The notes beneath the pieces were generated by a model. It did no database searches and was not told where the DNA came from. It was given only the letters and a program-made list of their open reading frames with translations. From Lactobacillaceae bacterium (GTDB lineage Bacteria > Bacillota > Bacilli > Lactobacillales > Lactobacillaceae): 64,000 nt of DNA. The first letter of the stretch is position 1; every line of letters starts with the position of its first letter. The position numbers and the translations under genes are program-made. The DNA lies in contig JAITPD010000010.1 of assembly GCA_031289615.1 (NCBI GenBank), positions 1 through 64,000 on the forward strand, in the 5' to 3' direction. Below are positions 28,934-38,728 of the stretch, piece by piece.

Positions 28934-29107
28934 TTAGTTAAACTTCTTTGTAAATAAATTAGTGAAAGGTGAATCACCAGTATTTGCAACCTGGGTCAAA
29001 AAGATCTTAATTGCAGTTTGAGTAGTCAAGCCTTGTGCCTTAAAAATCTCGTCTGCTGAATCTTTCACATTCTCTTCTACGCGTAACTGAATCAACTTCT
29101 CTGCCAT
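28934..29107 (-). CDS. RelB/DinJ-family antitoxin-like protein, orphan
   Basis: 57 residues from the ATG at 29107 (MAEKLIQLRVEENVKDSADE). It has the ribbon-helix-helix pattern of RelB/DinJ: a beta strand with IQLRV, then helices through IFKAQGLTTQTAIKIFLTQV. Full DinJ proteins are about 80-95 residues with a toxin-wrapping C-terminus; here the chain stops soon after the DNA-binding part (NLFTKKFN). No RelE/YafQ toxin ORF follows; the next gene is an antiporter. It may be a remnant of a TA pair or a stand-alone repressor. Confidence 0.75.
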   Translation of the reverse strand: MAEKLIQLRVEENVKDSADEIFKAQGLTTQTAIKIFLTQVANTGDSPFTNLFTKKFN

Positions 29108-29232
29108 ATCTTTGTCCTCTTTCATTTAACTTAAATTATGATTTTAGAATAGCATGTTCATACTTAGTTAGTCAAAGGAAAGCCCTCGAAAAAAATACTT
29201 CTTGATAAGATTAACCATATATTAGTATACAG

Positions 29233-29679
29233 TTATAACTTTTCACTATCAAACCAGATTGTTACCGGCCCATCATTGACAAGTGAAATTTGCATATCAG
29301 CACCAAATTGTCCTGTATTTACGATATTACCAGCTTCTATTAGGCTATCATTAAATTGATTATACATTTTTTCCGCAAACTGTGGCTCTGCTGCTTTTGT
29401 GAAACTAGGTCGATTCCCTTTTTTAGTATCTGCATACAAAGTAAATTGTGAAACGGATAAAATCTGACCATCAATTTGTTGCAAATTTAAATTCATTTGT
29501 CCATTTTCGTCAGTAAAAACTCGTAGACCCGTTATCTTACGAACAAGATAATCTAGATCGTCCTGTGTATCCGTCGCTTGAATGGCAACTAGCAGCAAAT
29601 AACCTTGTTCAATTGAACTAATCATTTGGTCAGCAATTTTTACACTTGCAGAACTAACTCGTTGCAATAGAATTCGCAT
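29233..29679 (-). CDS. dtd: D-aminoacyl-tRNA deacylase
   Basis: 148 residues, normal length. The active-site motifs SQFTLYAD (about residue 78) and NDGPVTIW (near the end) are intact; the latter is the Gly-cisPro-containing GPVT signature. Removes D-amino acids from mischarged tRNA. It lies downstream of rel, an arrangement shared by many Firmicutes, though here repeat C and a hairpin terminator separate the two. Confidence 0.96.
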   Translation of the reverse strand: MRILLQRVSSASVKIADQMISSIEQGYLLLVAIQATDTQDDLDYLVRKITGLRVFTDENGQMNLNLQQIDGQILSVSQFTLYADTKKGNRPSFTKAAEPQFAEKMYNQFNDSLIEAGNIVNTGQFGADMQISLVNDGPVTIWFDSEKL

Positions 29680-29698
29680 CTTGACTTACCTTCTCTCA

Positions 29699-29754
29699 AA
29701 ATAAAATCAGGTTCTCAATTATTCAAGTCAACTAACTGAACAATATGAACCTGA
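29699..29754 (-). terminator. Terminator downstream of rel and repeat copy C
   Basis: TCAGGTTC/GAACCTGA outer stem with an inner imperfect stem, followed on the minus strand by TTTTATTTT. It lies just upstream of dtd, after repeat C, so repeat C would be part of the rel 3' UTR. Confidence 0.65.
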
Positions 29755-29773
29755 CATGTTGTGGTGGTTGTGT

Positions 29774-29974
29774 AATATTCCCTTTGTTTAATCAGCTTCG
29801 CTAAAGATTCTTTACGTTCGGACGGACCTACACGAATCTGAATGAAAGACGAAATAATTCGTCAATTCCACTAACTGGTGGGTCCTGGTGTTAGTGTGAT
29901 GGTTCATCCAGATTCGGCAGGGTCTATCCATCCGACGACAGAATCGCTTCATTGATCAACCAAAGTTCAATATT
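29774..29974 (+). repeat. Palindromic intergenic element, copy C (201 bp)
   Basis: Same orientation and length as copy A. Outer AATATT/AATATT, then GATTCT/AGAATC, GACC/GGTC and CGAATCTGAATGAA/TTCATCCAGATTCG. Inner hairpins are GACGAAATAATTCGTC and CACTAAC/GTTAGTG. Several of these pairs differ from copy A by compensatory changes. Confidence 0.9.
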
Positions 29975-30070
29975 GCATAATTAACACATTGCGTTAACCT
30001 GATTTTTTTGACAAACTTATTAATTTTTTCATCACGTTAAGACTAGTTATATGAAAAAAATCATCATCTG

Positions 30071-32308
30071 TTACTTAAACGCTCGCTTCACTTCATCAAT
30101 GTCCTTCACATTTTTAACCGAATCCATCACTCGTTCAAGTTGATCAAGATCTTTAACACCAACAGTCATCGAAACAACCGCGTGATTATTGTGATCAACG
30201 CGCCCATTGATTGAACTAACTGTTTTAGTTTGATTGCCAACAATTCGAATAATGTCGTTCAAGAACTTTGACCGGTTTTCACCAGTAATAATCAAATCAG
30301 CATTATATTCACGCTTTGAATTACCTTGTGGCTCTTCCCACGCAACATCAACAAGCCGTTCGCCCAGTTCATTCGCAGCTGCTAAGTTCGGGCACCCAAC
30401 TCGATGAACTGAAACGCCCCGGCCCTTTGTAATGTAACCCACGACCTCATCACCAGGCACTGGCGTACAACATTGACCAAGACGCACCAACATTGAGTCA
30501 ATTCCTTGAATCAAAATTGGATCATCACCCTTTTTACGGCGGGTTCCTTTATTTTGCGGATTTGTATTTCCAACCGTTTCGTGACCTTCAAAGATCGACT
30601 TCTGTTCCTCAGCTAATCGCAGCTCTTCCATCTTGGCACGAATTTCTTCTGTGAATTTATTAGAAACTCCTTGCGCTGACAATTCACCAAAACCAATTGA
30701 CGCATACAAGTCATCAACTGAATGATAGTGCAATTTATCCATCGCCCGTTCAGCATTAGCAGGAGCCATCAATACTTCTGCATCAAATCCCTGCGCATTG
30801 AGGTAACTGGCCAATTCTTGCTTTCCGGCACTAATATTTTCATCACGATCTTGCTTTCTAAAATACTGCTTAATTTTATTTCTGGCTCGCCGCGTTTTAA
30901 CTAATTTCAACCAATCACGGTTAGGCTTAGCAGATGAACTGGTGAGAATTTCAACAATATCACCAGTTTTAATCTCGTAGTCCAGAGGTACAATTTTGTC
31001 ATTGATCTTGGCACCTGTCGTCATGTTACCGACATTCGTATGAATACTATATGCCATGTCTAACGGCCCAGCACCTTGCGAAAGCTCAAACACATCACCC
31101 TTAGGCGTAAATGCATAAACCCGATCGACGAATAAATCACTCTTGACCGATTCCATAAAGTCGCCTGAATCACTCGACTCACTTTGCAATTCTAAAATTC
31201 CCTGAATCACATTTAGCGTTTGCTGGTCAGTATTTTGAACATCTGCACCCTTGAAGTTACCTTCTTTATACGCCCAATGTGCAGCGACTCCAAATTCGGC
31301 AATCTCATGCATTTCGTGCGTTCGAATTTGTACTTCTAATGGACGGCCACCAGGACCAATCACAGAAGTGTGCAAAGATTGGTACCCGTTGGCTTTTGGT
31401 AGCGCAATGTAGTCTTTAAACCGGCCCGGCATCGGAGTCCAGTGTGAATGGATCGCTCCTAAGACCGCATAACAGTCACCAACTGTGTTAACAAGCACAC
31501 GAATGGCTAGCAAGTCATAAATTTCATCGAATTCTTTATGCTTGTCGTGCATCTTGCGATAAATTGAGTAAATATGCTTAGGTCGGCCATACACATTTAC
31601 ATTATGCAAATTTAAATCAATAATTGTTTTTTCAATATCGCTAACTGCAGTATCAACAATTTCCAATCGCTCATTGCGTCGTAACTGCATCGACTTTGCA
31701 ATCATGTGATATGCATCATAATCAAGATAACGCAGAGACGTGTCTTCTAGTTCCCACTTGATTGTCATGATTCCTAGACGATCTGCTAGCGGTGCGTATA
31801 TTTCTAATGTTTCCCCCGCAATCCGCTTTTGCTTTTCAGGACTCAATGCTGAAAGCGTACGAATATTGTGCAGGCGATCGGCAAGCTTAACAAAAATCAC
31901 TCGAATATCGTGTGACATCGCAAGCAACAACTTCCGATGATTTTCAGCAAGTCTTTCGGTATCTGACTTGTATTCGATTTTTGAAATCTTTGAAACACCA
32001 TCAACAATCGCCGCGACATCTTTACCAAATTCGCGTTCGACATCGTCAATTTCAGCTGCAGTATCTTCGACGACATCGTGCAGATAACCAGCGATGACGG
32101 TATCTGGATCCATTTTCAAATCCGCTAAAATCCCCGCAACTTGAATTGGATGAACAATGTATGGCTCCCCCGACTTGCGCTTTTGTTCCTGATGTAAATC
32201 ACAGGCGTATTTATAGGCCCGATCTACTTCTGCAATATGCTCATCATTCATGTATGATGCATATAAATCACGTACTTCCGCTTGAGAAAGAACTTTCGCT
32301 TCTGCCAT
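30071..32308 (-). CDS. rel: Bifunctional (p)ppGpp synthetase/hydrolase Rel
   Basis: 745 residues in the long RSH layout: HD hydrolase (about 45-150, GYLHDVVEDT with the active HD-ED pattern), synthetase (about 230-350, YDLLAIRVLVNTVGDCYAVL), TGS (about 395-455, DVFELSQGAGPLDMAY), a Cys-containing conserved region (QCCTPVPGDEVVGYITKGRG) and ACT (about 670-740). It makes and degrades the stringent-response alarmone on stalled ribosomes. The intact HD motif argues that both activities are present. Confidence 0.96.
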   Translation of the reverse strand: MAEAKVLSQAEVRDLYASYMNDEHIAEVDRAYKYACDLHQEQKRKSGEPYIVHPIQVAGILADLKMDPDTVIAGYLHDVVEDTAAEIDDVEREFGKDVAAIVDGVSKISKIEYKSDTERLAENHRKLLLAMSHDIRVIFVKLADRLHNIRTLSALSPEKQKRIAGETLEIYAPLADRLGIMTIKWELEDTSLRYLDYDAYHMIAKSMQLRRNERLEIVDTAVSDIEKTIIDLNLHNVNVYGRPKHIYSIYRKMHDKHKEFDEIYDLLAIRVLVNTVGDCYAVLGAIHSHWTPMPGRFKDYIALPKANGYQSLHTSVIGPGGRPLEVQIRTHEMHEIAEFGVAAHWAYKEGNFKGADVQNTDQQTLNVIQGILELQSESSDSGDFMESVKSDLFVDRVYAFTPKGDVFELSQGAGPLDMAYSIHTNVGNMTTGAKINDKIVPLDYEIKTGDIVEILTSSSAKPNRDWLKLVKTRRARNKIKQYFRKQDRDENISAGKQELASYLNAQGFDAEVLMAPANAERAMDKLHYHSVDDLYASIGFGELSAQGVSNKFTEEIRAKMEELRLAEEQKSIFEGHETVGNTNPQNKGTRRKKGDDPILIQGIDSMLVRLGQCCTPVPGDEVVGYITKGRGVSVHRVGCPNLAAANELGERLVDVAWEEPQGNSKREYNADLIITGENRSKFLNDIIRIVGNQTKTVSSINGRVDHNNHAVVSMTVGVKDLDQLERVMDSVKNVKDIDEVKRAFK

Positions 32309-32462
32309 TTTATAATCCTTAGTTTATCGATATAGTGCCGATTGGGATTTTCACCCGCAGCGCATTACCGGATTTATCCAGATGGACATTTGTTTTAATT
32401 GTACCTTAAAAACCATGATTTACAAAGAGAATCGCCGTGTAATTCAGGGTTTAATGCTAAAT

Positions 32463-35400
32463 TCAATTAATTTTTTTTAAAACGACATTATTAACTCCAA
32501 AAACGGCGCGTAATGCTTCCATAGTTGCATCATCGGCTTTGAGCCACTGTTCACGTGGAAGAGCAACTTTTCTATCATCCTGCTCATAGACAACTAACAC
32601 TGGGTTATCTCCATGATGGACTTGGAAAATCGCTGTCATTTCAGTGTTTACAACATCATTGAATGCAGCCTGTGGCACGCGTAAATACCATTGCCCAACC
32701 TGTTTAGTTGTTGAAACATCATCAGCTTGTTCGACTGGTGCTGGTTTATTTTGTAATAACTGTTGCGCTGAAATAATCTGTTCACTGACAATCTGCAAAT
32801 CTTCACGATCTCGTTGCTGTTCGACATTTCCATAAACGGCAATAATACCTTCGTTTTTAAGTAAATCCTTCACTTGCATATACAACTGTGGGAAAATCGT
32901 CAACGAAATTTTACCAGTTAGGTCAATCGCATCAACAAACGCCATCTGATCACCTTTTTTAGTACGAATCACCTTGACATTATCAATATACAAGATTGTT
33001 TTAACGCGCTTTTGACCTGCTAAAAGATTGGCAACATTGGTATATGAAGATTGGTCGATTGCTTCTAAGACGGTTTCTAAAGGATGACCGCTCAAATAAA
33101 TACCAAGATATTGTCTTTCAAATTCTAAGCGTTCAACTTGCGAAAAATCATCAACCATTCTTATCTTTGGGGTCAAAGACTTAAACAGCGACATTGATTC
33201 ACCTGCCAAGCCAATTGCATCAATGAAGCCCTGCAACGACTCAATAATTGCGCGACGGTTGTTGTTAAATTGATCAAACGCCCCAACATAAGCTAGCGGT
33301 TGCAGTGTATCTACATTTCTAAATTTATTGTCAATACGGCTAATGAAATCACCCAAGTCTTGAAACGCACCATCTGCTTGGCGAGCGGTGATAATATTTT
33401 CACGAAAATCTTTTCGCAGTCCTCGAATGCTGGCCAAGCCCATTTGAATTGCATTTTTAGTAACAGAATAACCTGCCCAACTTGTATTAATGTTTGGGCC
33501 TTTGACCAACACTTGCGCTGCCTTAGCCTCAGAGACGTAACTGCGCACCTTATCTTGATTACTAATTTCAGCATTTAAAACAGCTTTAAAGAAAGCCAAT
33601 GGATAATGGACCTTTAAAAAGGCTAACTGAAAGGCTAATTTTGAGTATGCAACTGAATGTGACCGATTAAACCCATATTCTGCAAATGTTTCAATGTAGC
33701 CATACACCCGTTCTGCTAATCCCTGCGTGTGTCCATTCGCTACTGCACCAGCAATGAACTCAGTCTTGATAGCTGCAATTTTTGTGGCATCTTTTTTTGA
33801 CATGGCCCGGCGCAGCAAATCTGCATCGCCCAAAGAAAAATTAGCAAAACGTTGCGCAACCCGCATTACTTGTTCTTGATAAACAATAATGCCATAAGTT
33901 GGTGCTAAAATATCAGCTACACTTGGATCCAAAATCGTTTGTTCTTCTTGCCCATGTTTACGCGCAATAAACGTTGGAATATTTTGCATTGGTCCTGGAC
34001 GGAAAAGTGCATTGGCTGCTACTAAGTCTTCAAAACGATCCGGTTGCAAACGCCGCAACATATTTTTCATGCCGGCTGATTCAAACTGAAAAACACCATT
34101 TGTTTGACCATCTCGAAACAATTGCAAAGTTGATTGGTCGTCCAAATCAATTTGATTGATATTAAACCCTTCAGTTTCCTTTGCCACTTCATTTAGTGCA
34201 ATATCTAAAATATTTAGATTTGACAGCGCCAAAAAATCCATCTTCAAAAGACCAAGCTCTTCAACCGGGTTCTTAGTGAGCTGAGTCACCAATCTGCCAT
34301 CGTCGCCTAATTGAACTGGAATTGTTTGAACAAGTGGTTCTGCTGATATGACAACACCCGCTGCGTGCAATGAATGATTTCTAGGTAAGCCTTCCAGCTT
34401 TTGGGCCGTTTGTAATAAAATTTTCCCATCGACGGGTAAGTCAATTAACGCATTTTTAAAACGCTGAGACGTTTCAAACGCATCAGCTAAATCTTTGGCA
34501 TCACTAGGAATCGCCTTAGCCAAGGTATCCATCTCGCTCGGCTTCAACCCAAACACACGCGCAACATCCCGAATACTCTGTTTCATTGCCAGTGTTGAAA
34601 ATGTAATAATTTGAGCAACTTGTTCATGACCGTATTTAGTATGCAAATAGTCCAAAACAATTTCGCGTTTGTTGTCAGGAATATCAATATCAATATCAGG
34701 CATCTGAGCTCGTTCAGGATTCAAAAAACGCTCAAACAACAAATCGTATTGAATCGGATCAACATCTGTAATTTGTAAGGCGAAAGCAACTAGTGATCCA
34801 GCGGCAGAACCCCGTCCCGGACCTGTCCGAATGGCGTTACGATGTGCAAAATCAATCACATCCCACACAATCAAAAAGTATTCATTAAAGCCTAGCTCGT
34901 CAATAATCTGCAATTCTTCAGCAAGTCTGCTTTGATAATTTTCAAAAGTCTGAGCCCCGTCATGTAGGCGAATCCTCAACCCTTTTTCAGCCAACTGGTG
35001 TAGATAATCTTTGGCAGATAATCCCTGTGAATTGGTAAAAGGTGGCAAGGCAATCGCTGTTTTTACCACTTCAAATTGCGAATGTTTTGCTAGCCAGTCA
35101 GTATTTTGAGCAGCCTCAGATAATCCCTTTGCATTATAAGCATTAGCCCATAAATCGTTTTGTTGCAGGTAACTCAGCCCCGGTTCGCGCATTGAAAGAC
35201 CTAAATTAACAATCGTCTCCCCTTGTGCAATCTTTTGCAGAACCCTTTGTGCAAACTGATCTTCTGGGTCAAGATAACTAACTTCGTCAAAGGCAATTAA
35301 TTTAGTTCCAGTTTGCACACTGAGCTGTTTTAAATTTTGTAAGGTAGCGTCATTCATCTGCAAATTCACACCCAAAAGAGTATGATCAGAAGAAATATAT

Positions 35401-35849
35401 TGGTGTAATTCTTGTAAGAATTGCGCACCATTTTCCGCATTGCTCATCATAATCAGTGATAATTCACTCACTGGCGGAATCACCAAATAAAGCCCGCCCA
35501 GAAGCTCCTTCAAATCCGCAAATTCAAGTAAATCTGCAGCCTGAGTTGTTTTAATCAAGCTCGAAATTTTTAATAAATGATGATAACCTTGTTGATTTTC
35601 GACATACAAAGCAACCGGAAAATCCATGGCGTGGTTCAAGAGTCCTTTTAAATGAATCGTCAATCCCAAAACTGGCTTAATTTCGTTTTTTAGCGCAAAT
35701 CGATTAAACTCATCCATCGCATACAAAACAGATTCATCCGCAATCCCGACTGCTTGATACCCACGTTCTTTCGCCTTACTTACAAGATTTTGGGGAAGCA
35801 TCGGGCTTTGCAATAAACTATATGCACTACGAACGTTTAATGGAACCAT
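32463..35849 (-). CDS. dnaE: DNA polymerase III alpha subunit DnaE
   Basis: 1128 residues. The N-terminal PHP domain (MVPLNVRSAYSLLQSPMLPQ) is followed by the C-family polymerase core with the catalytic aspartates in MPDIDIDIPDNKR (about residue 390), the finger motif GFNRSHSVAYSKLAFQLAFL, and a C-terminal OB fold (from about 960, KKGDQMAFVDAIDLTGKISL). No internal proofreading exonuclease, so it is DnaE rather than PolC. In Firmicutes it extends primers before PolC takes over. Confidence 0.96.
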   Translation of the reverse strand: MVPLNVRSAYSLLQSPMLPQNLVSKAKERGYQAVGIADESVLYAMDEFNRFALKNEIKPVLGLTIHLKGLLNHAMDFPVALYVENQQGYHHLLKISSLIKTTQAADLLEFADLKELLGGLYLVIPPVSELSLIMMSNAENGAQFLQELHQYISSDHTLLGVNLQMNDATLQNLKQLSVQTGTKLIAFDEVSYLDPEDQFAQRVLQKIAQGETIVNLGLSMREPGLSYLQQNDLWANAYNAKGLSEAAQNTDWLAKHSQFEVVKTAIALPPFTNSQGLSAKDYLHQLAEKGLRIRLHDGAQTFENYQSRLAEELQIIDELGFNEYFLIVWDVIDFAHRNAIRTGPGRGSAAGSLVAFALQITDVDPIQYDLLFERFLNPERAQMPDIDIDIPDNKREIVLDYLHTKYGHEQVAQIITFSTLAMKQSIRDVARVFGLKPSEMDTLAKAIPSDAKDLADAFETSQRFKNALIDLPVDGKILLQTAQKLEGLPRNHSLHAAGVVISAEPLVQTIPVQLGDDGRLVTQLTKNPVEELGLLKMDFLALSNLNILDIALNEVAKETEGFNINQIDLDDQSTLQLFRDGQTNGVFQFESAGMKNMLRRLQPDRFEDLVAANALFRPGPMQNIPTFIARKHGQEEQTILDPSVADILAPTYGIIVYQEQVMRVAQRFANFSLGDADLLRRAMSKKDATKIAAIKTEFIAGAVANGHTQGLAERVYGYIETFAEYGFNRSHSVAYSKLAFQLAFLKVHYPLAFFKAVLNAEISNQDKVRSYVSEAKAAQVLVKGPNINTSWAGYSVTKNAIQMGLASIRGLRKDFRENIITARQADGAFQDLGDFISRIDNKFRNVDTLQPLAYVGAFDQFNNNRRAIIESLQGFIDAIGLAGESMSLFKSLTPKIRMVDDFSQVERLEFERQYLGIYLSGHPLETVLEAIDQSSYTNVANLLAGQKRVKTILYIDNVKVIRTKKGDQMAFVDAIDLTGKISLTIFPQLYMQVKDLLKNEGIIAVYGNVEQQRDREDLQIVSEQIISAQQLLQNKPAPVEQADDVSTTKQVGQWYLRVPQAAFNDVVNTEMTAIFQVHHGDNPVLVVYEQDDRKVALPREQWLKADDATMEALRAVFGVNNVVLKKIN

Positions 35850-35943
35850 CAGACTTCTCCTTTCTTGTAAATTAGTTTTAACTTAATTATATTATACCGT
35901 ACTTTGCTGAATTTAGCCTAGCATTTTTGGCAAAAAGAAAACC

Positions 35944-35976
35944 AAGAAAAATTACAGCAATCTTTGCAATTTTTCT
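35944..35976 (-). terminator. Terminator of the DUF2929 gene
   Basis: AAGAAAAATTGCA pairs with AATTTTTCTT around a short loop on the minus strand and is followed by a T-rich run (GGTTTTCTTTTTG). Confidence 0.65.
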
Positions 35977-35988
35977 TAGCCTTAATGT

Positions 35989-36195
35989 TTAATCTTCTTC
36001 ATCTTCTGTGACAGTCACTTTAGGTGCATTTGATTTTGAAATAAAGTATGCTCCAATTGCCCCTAGTGAGCCTGCAAATAAGGCCACAACAACAGTCTGT
36101 GTGTAATCGGCTTGTACGTTTTGCAAGGCACTACCGATGTATCCAATCACTGCTCCAAGAACAGCGGTCCAAAAGAACGTTACAATGTATCGCAT
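35989..36195 (-). CDS. DUF2929/YjzD-like small membrane protein
   Basis: 68 residues from the ATG at 36195 (MRYIVTFFWTAVLGAVIGYI, with GTGGAG upstream); the track adds 12 unsupported codons. Two membrane helices (about 2-22 and 30-52) with the pattern WTAVLGAVIGYIGSAL and an acidic tail (VTEDEED). This matches the small DUF2929 (YjzD) family of Firmicutes, whose function is unknown. It lies between dfrA and dnaE. Confidence 0.8.
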   Translation of the reverse strand: MRYIVTFFWTAVLGAVIGYIGSALQNVQADYTQTVVVALFAGSLGAIGAYFISKSNAPKVTVTEDEED

Positions 36196-36280
36196 GATTA
36201 ATATCTCCACTGGTTTAATATATAATTCCATTTTACGCCTTTAAAAGCTATCTGTCACATCTCAGTTCACCAAAATAATT

Positions 36281-36781
36281 TTAACGGCGCGTAAATTTAA
36301 CCACTTCATAGTCAAAATCGTTGTCATCATCGGCACTTCCTGTTGCAAAACTAGTGCCTTCCCAGATAGTTTTATCAATTGGCTCCATCAAAACATCACC
36401 GTGAAAATCAGTATCTAAATATGTGACATATAAAATATCAGCATCCGTTAAATATGATTGATAAATTCCCTTTCCACCAATAACTGCCAATTTTTTACCA
36501 GCATCATCCGCGATTTTCTCAGCTTCAGCCTTGCTATAAACCTTTTGGAAACCCTCTGGCACAACCAAATCTTTGTCATGCGTCAAAACCAAGTTAATCC
36601 GGTTTGGCAAAGCATGCCCATGAAAGGCAATCATTGTATTGCGGCCCATTACAACTACTTGCTGAGTTGTTTGTTGGCGAAAGAATTTCATGTCAGCCTT
36701 TTCTTGCCAAGGAATTTCACCGTTATTTGCAATTGTACCGTTATTGGTTTGCGCCCAAATTAAAATCTTCTCTGCCATCAT
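36281..36781 (-). CDS. folA: Dihydrofolate reductase
   Basis: 166 residues. AQTNNGTIANNGEIPWQEKA, then DMKFFRQQT, has the substrate-loop pattern; VVMGRNTMIAF and VIGGKGIYQSYL bind NADPH. Regenerates tetrahydrofolate for thymidylate and purine synthesis. No thyA lies beside it, unlike in many lactobacilli; instead it follows an ABC-F gene by 44 bp. Confidence 0.95.
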   Translation of the reverse strand: MMAEKILIWAQTNNGTIANNGEIPWQEKADMKFFRQQTTQQVVVMGRNTMIAFHGHALPNRINLVLTHDKDLVVPEGFQKVYSKAEAEKIADDAGKKLAVIGGKGIYQSYLTDADILYVTYLDTDFHGDVLMEPIDKTIWEGTSFATGSADDDNDFDYEVVKFTRR

Positions 36782-36825
36782 TTTCTCCTAAATATTGTGA
36801 AATGGTGTCTAAGCTATAAAATCTG

Positions 36826-38727
36826 TTATGCTCGCTCTGACAATTCTGCCCACCGATCCATCTTGTTTTCTAGTTGCAAATTCGTTTGATCAAGTTGAAC
36901 CTGCAAATCAGCCAATTTACCAAAATCAGCCCCATTCTCATTCATCTCATCCGTAATCTGCTCAACTTGATTCTCTAATTGAGCAATCTCGTCCTCAATA
37001 CCAGCAAATTCTTTTTGTTCTGCATAAGTTAGCTTCTTTTTAGCAGTATCGTCTTTTGCAGGGGTCGGCTGGCTTTGTTCAGCCTTGGTCGCATGAACTT
37101 GCTTTTCCTGATTATCAATTAATGTTGGTGCTCCATGTTGCTCCAAATAACCAGAAAACAGTCCTTCGTAGCGCTCAATCTTTCCTTGGCCATGGAAAAT
37201 CAACAAATGATTCGCCACCTTGTCCAAGAAATAACGATCGTGGGAAACCGTGATTACTGTGCCAGCAAAGTGTTTCAGATAATCTTCTAACACTGTCAAA
37301 GTCCCAATATCTAAATCATTTGTCGGCTCATCTAGCAGTAAAACGTTTGGCTGTTGTAGCAAAAGTTTCAACAAGAACAGACGGCGCTTTTCGCCACCAG
37401 ACAGTTTACGAATGAGCGTGCCATGCATAAAACTTGGAAACAAAAATTGTTCTAATAGCTCAGCCACTGAAACCTTTGCACCGTCTTTATTCGTCACTTC
37501 TTCTGCAACTTCTGACAGATACGCAATGACCCGTTGATCTTCTGGAATTGGCTCGGTCTGTTGCGTGTAATAAGCCATCCGCACTGTTTCGCCAACCTCT
37601 AATTCACCGGCATCAAGTTTAATTTTTCCAGCAATCGCGTTTAGCAGAGTTGACTTACCAGTTCCATTTGGTCCGGTGATTCCAATCCGTTGATTAGCTT
37701 GAATTAATTCATTAAAATGATCCAGAATTACACGGTTCTCAAATTTCAGGTCAGCGTCAATAATGTTAATCACCTTTTTACCAAGTCGCGCTTGTCCTAG
37801 ATTAACTTCAACATCACTATCGACTTGTAGCGTTCCTTGCTTGGCTTCAACCTCAGCGAAACGATTCTCACGCGCCTTTTGTTTCGTCGAACGAGCCCGT
37901 GCAGATGTTCGCATCCAAGCTAATTCTTGCTTGTAGAGTTGTGCGCTTTTATGATCGGCAATCTTGGCAGCTTCAACTCGTTCGGCCTTGGCAAGAACGT
38001 ATTCTTGATAGTTTCCTGTATACTCATACAGTTTTCCAAATGACAACTCAAACACGCGATTGGCGACATTGTCCAAGAAATAACGATCATGCGTCACCGT
38101 CATCACAGCTCCGCGATAATTGGACAAATATTTTTCAAGCCATTCAATTGAATCAAAATCCAAATGATTGGTCGGCTCATCTAGGAGCAATAAATCTGGC
38201 GCCTGAATCAAAACTTGCGCCAACCCCACGCGTTTCCGTTGACCACCAGACAGTGCTGAAACTGGCAAATTTAAGTTGGGCAAATGCAGTTGCGTCAAAA
38301 TTGTCTTAACTTCTGACTCTGCCAGCCACGCGTCTTCTTGCGTCATTTTCTCCTCTAACTTGGTATAGCGATTTAAAATTTTGTCATCTGTAGGATTATT
38401 TGCATATTCATCCAGTGCCGCTTCATAATCACGAATCAACTGAAAAACTGGTTGAGCACCGGCAAAAATGGCATCCATCACTAACTTGTCTTCGTCTAGA
38501 ACTGGGTTTTGAGTCAGATGCCCGATCGTATAATCATTGGGTGTCTCAAGAGATCCTGAATCAGCTGGATTAATTCCAGAAATTGCGTTTAATAACGTGG
38601 TCTTTCCCGCACCATTGACTCCAACAATTCCAACGCGATCGCCCGTTTCGATCAAAAAAGAAACTCCATCCAAAAGCGTTTTTTCACCATAGATACTTTT
38701 TAAATTTGTTGCACGAAATTGCTTCAT
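36826..38727 (-). CDS. ABC-F family ATPase (Uup-like)
   Basis: 633 residues with two ABC domains: Walker A GVNGAGKTTLLNAI and GPNGTGKSTLLNAI, signatures LSGGQRKRVGLAQ and LSGGEKRRLFLLK, and Walker B LLLDEPTNHLD and LLLDEPTNDLD. A linker (about 235-300) separates the domains and a coiled-coil C-terminus (about 540-633) ends the chain. There are no membrane helices. ABC-F proteins act on ribosomes; the C-terminal coiled coil fits the Uup branch, linked to DNA structure and ribosome assembly. One base separates it from cca. Confidence 0.93.
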   Translation of the reverse strand: MKQFRATNLKSIYGEKTLLDGVSFLIETGDRVGIVGVNGAGKTTLLNAISGINPADSGSLETPNDYTIGHLTQNPVLDEDKLVMDAIFAGAQPVFQLIRDYEAALDEYANNPTDDKILNRYTKLEEKMTQEDAWLAESEVKTILTQLHLPNLNLPVSALSGGQRKRVGLAQVLIQAPDLLLLDEPTNHLDFDSIEWLEKYLSNYRGAVMTVTHDRYFLDNVANRVFELSFGKLYEYTGNYQEYVLAKAERVEAAKIADHKSAQLYKQELAWMRTSARARSTKQKARENRFAEVEAKQGTLQVDSDVEVNLGQARLGKKVINIIDADLKFENRVILDHFNELIQANQRIGITGPNGTGKSTLLNAIAGKIKLDAGELEVGETVRMAYYTQQTEPIPEDQRVIAYLSEVAEEVTNKDGAKVSVAELLEQFLFPSFMHGTLIRKLSGGEKRRLFLLKLLLQQPNVLLLDEPTNDLDIGTLTVLEDYLKHFAGTVITVSHDRYFLDKVANHLLIFHGQGKIERYEGLFSGYLEQHGAPTLIDNQEKQVHATKAEQSQPTPAKDDTAKKKLTYAEQKEFAGIEDEIAQLENQVEQITDEMNENGADFGKLADLQVQLDQTNLQLENKMDRWAELSERA

Positions 38728-38728
38728 T

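Noticed and set aside
28783-28989. 68-aa minus-strand ORF between the antitoxin and the antiporter
   Set aside because: It overlaps the antitoxin gene and is read through the long terminator-like hairpin; it has no ribosome site and no recognisable sequence.
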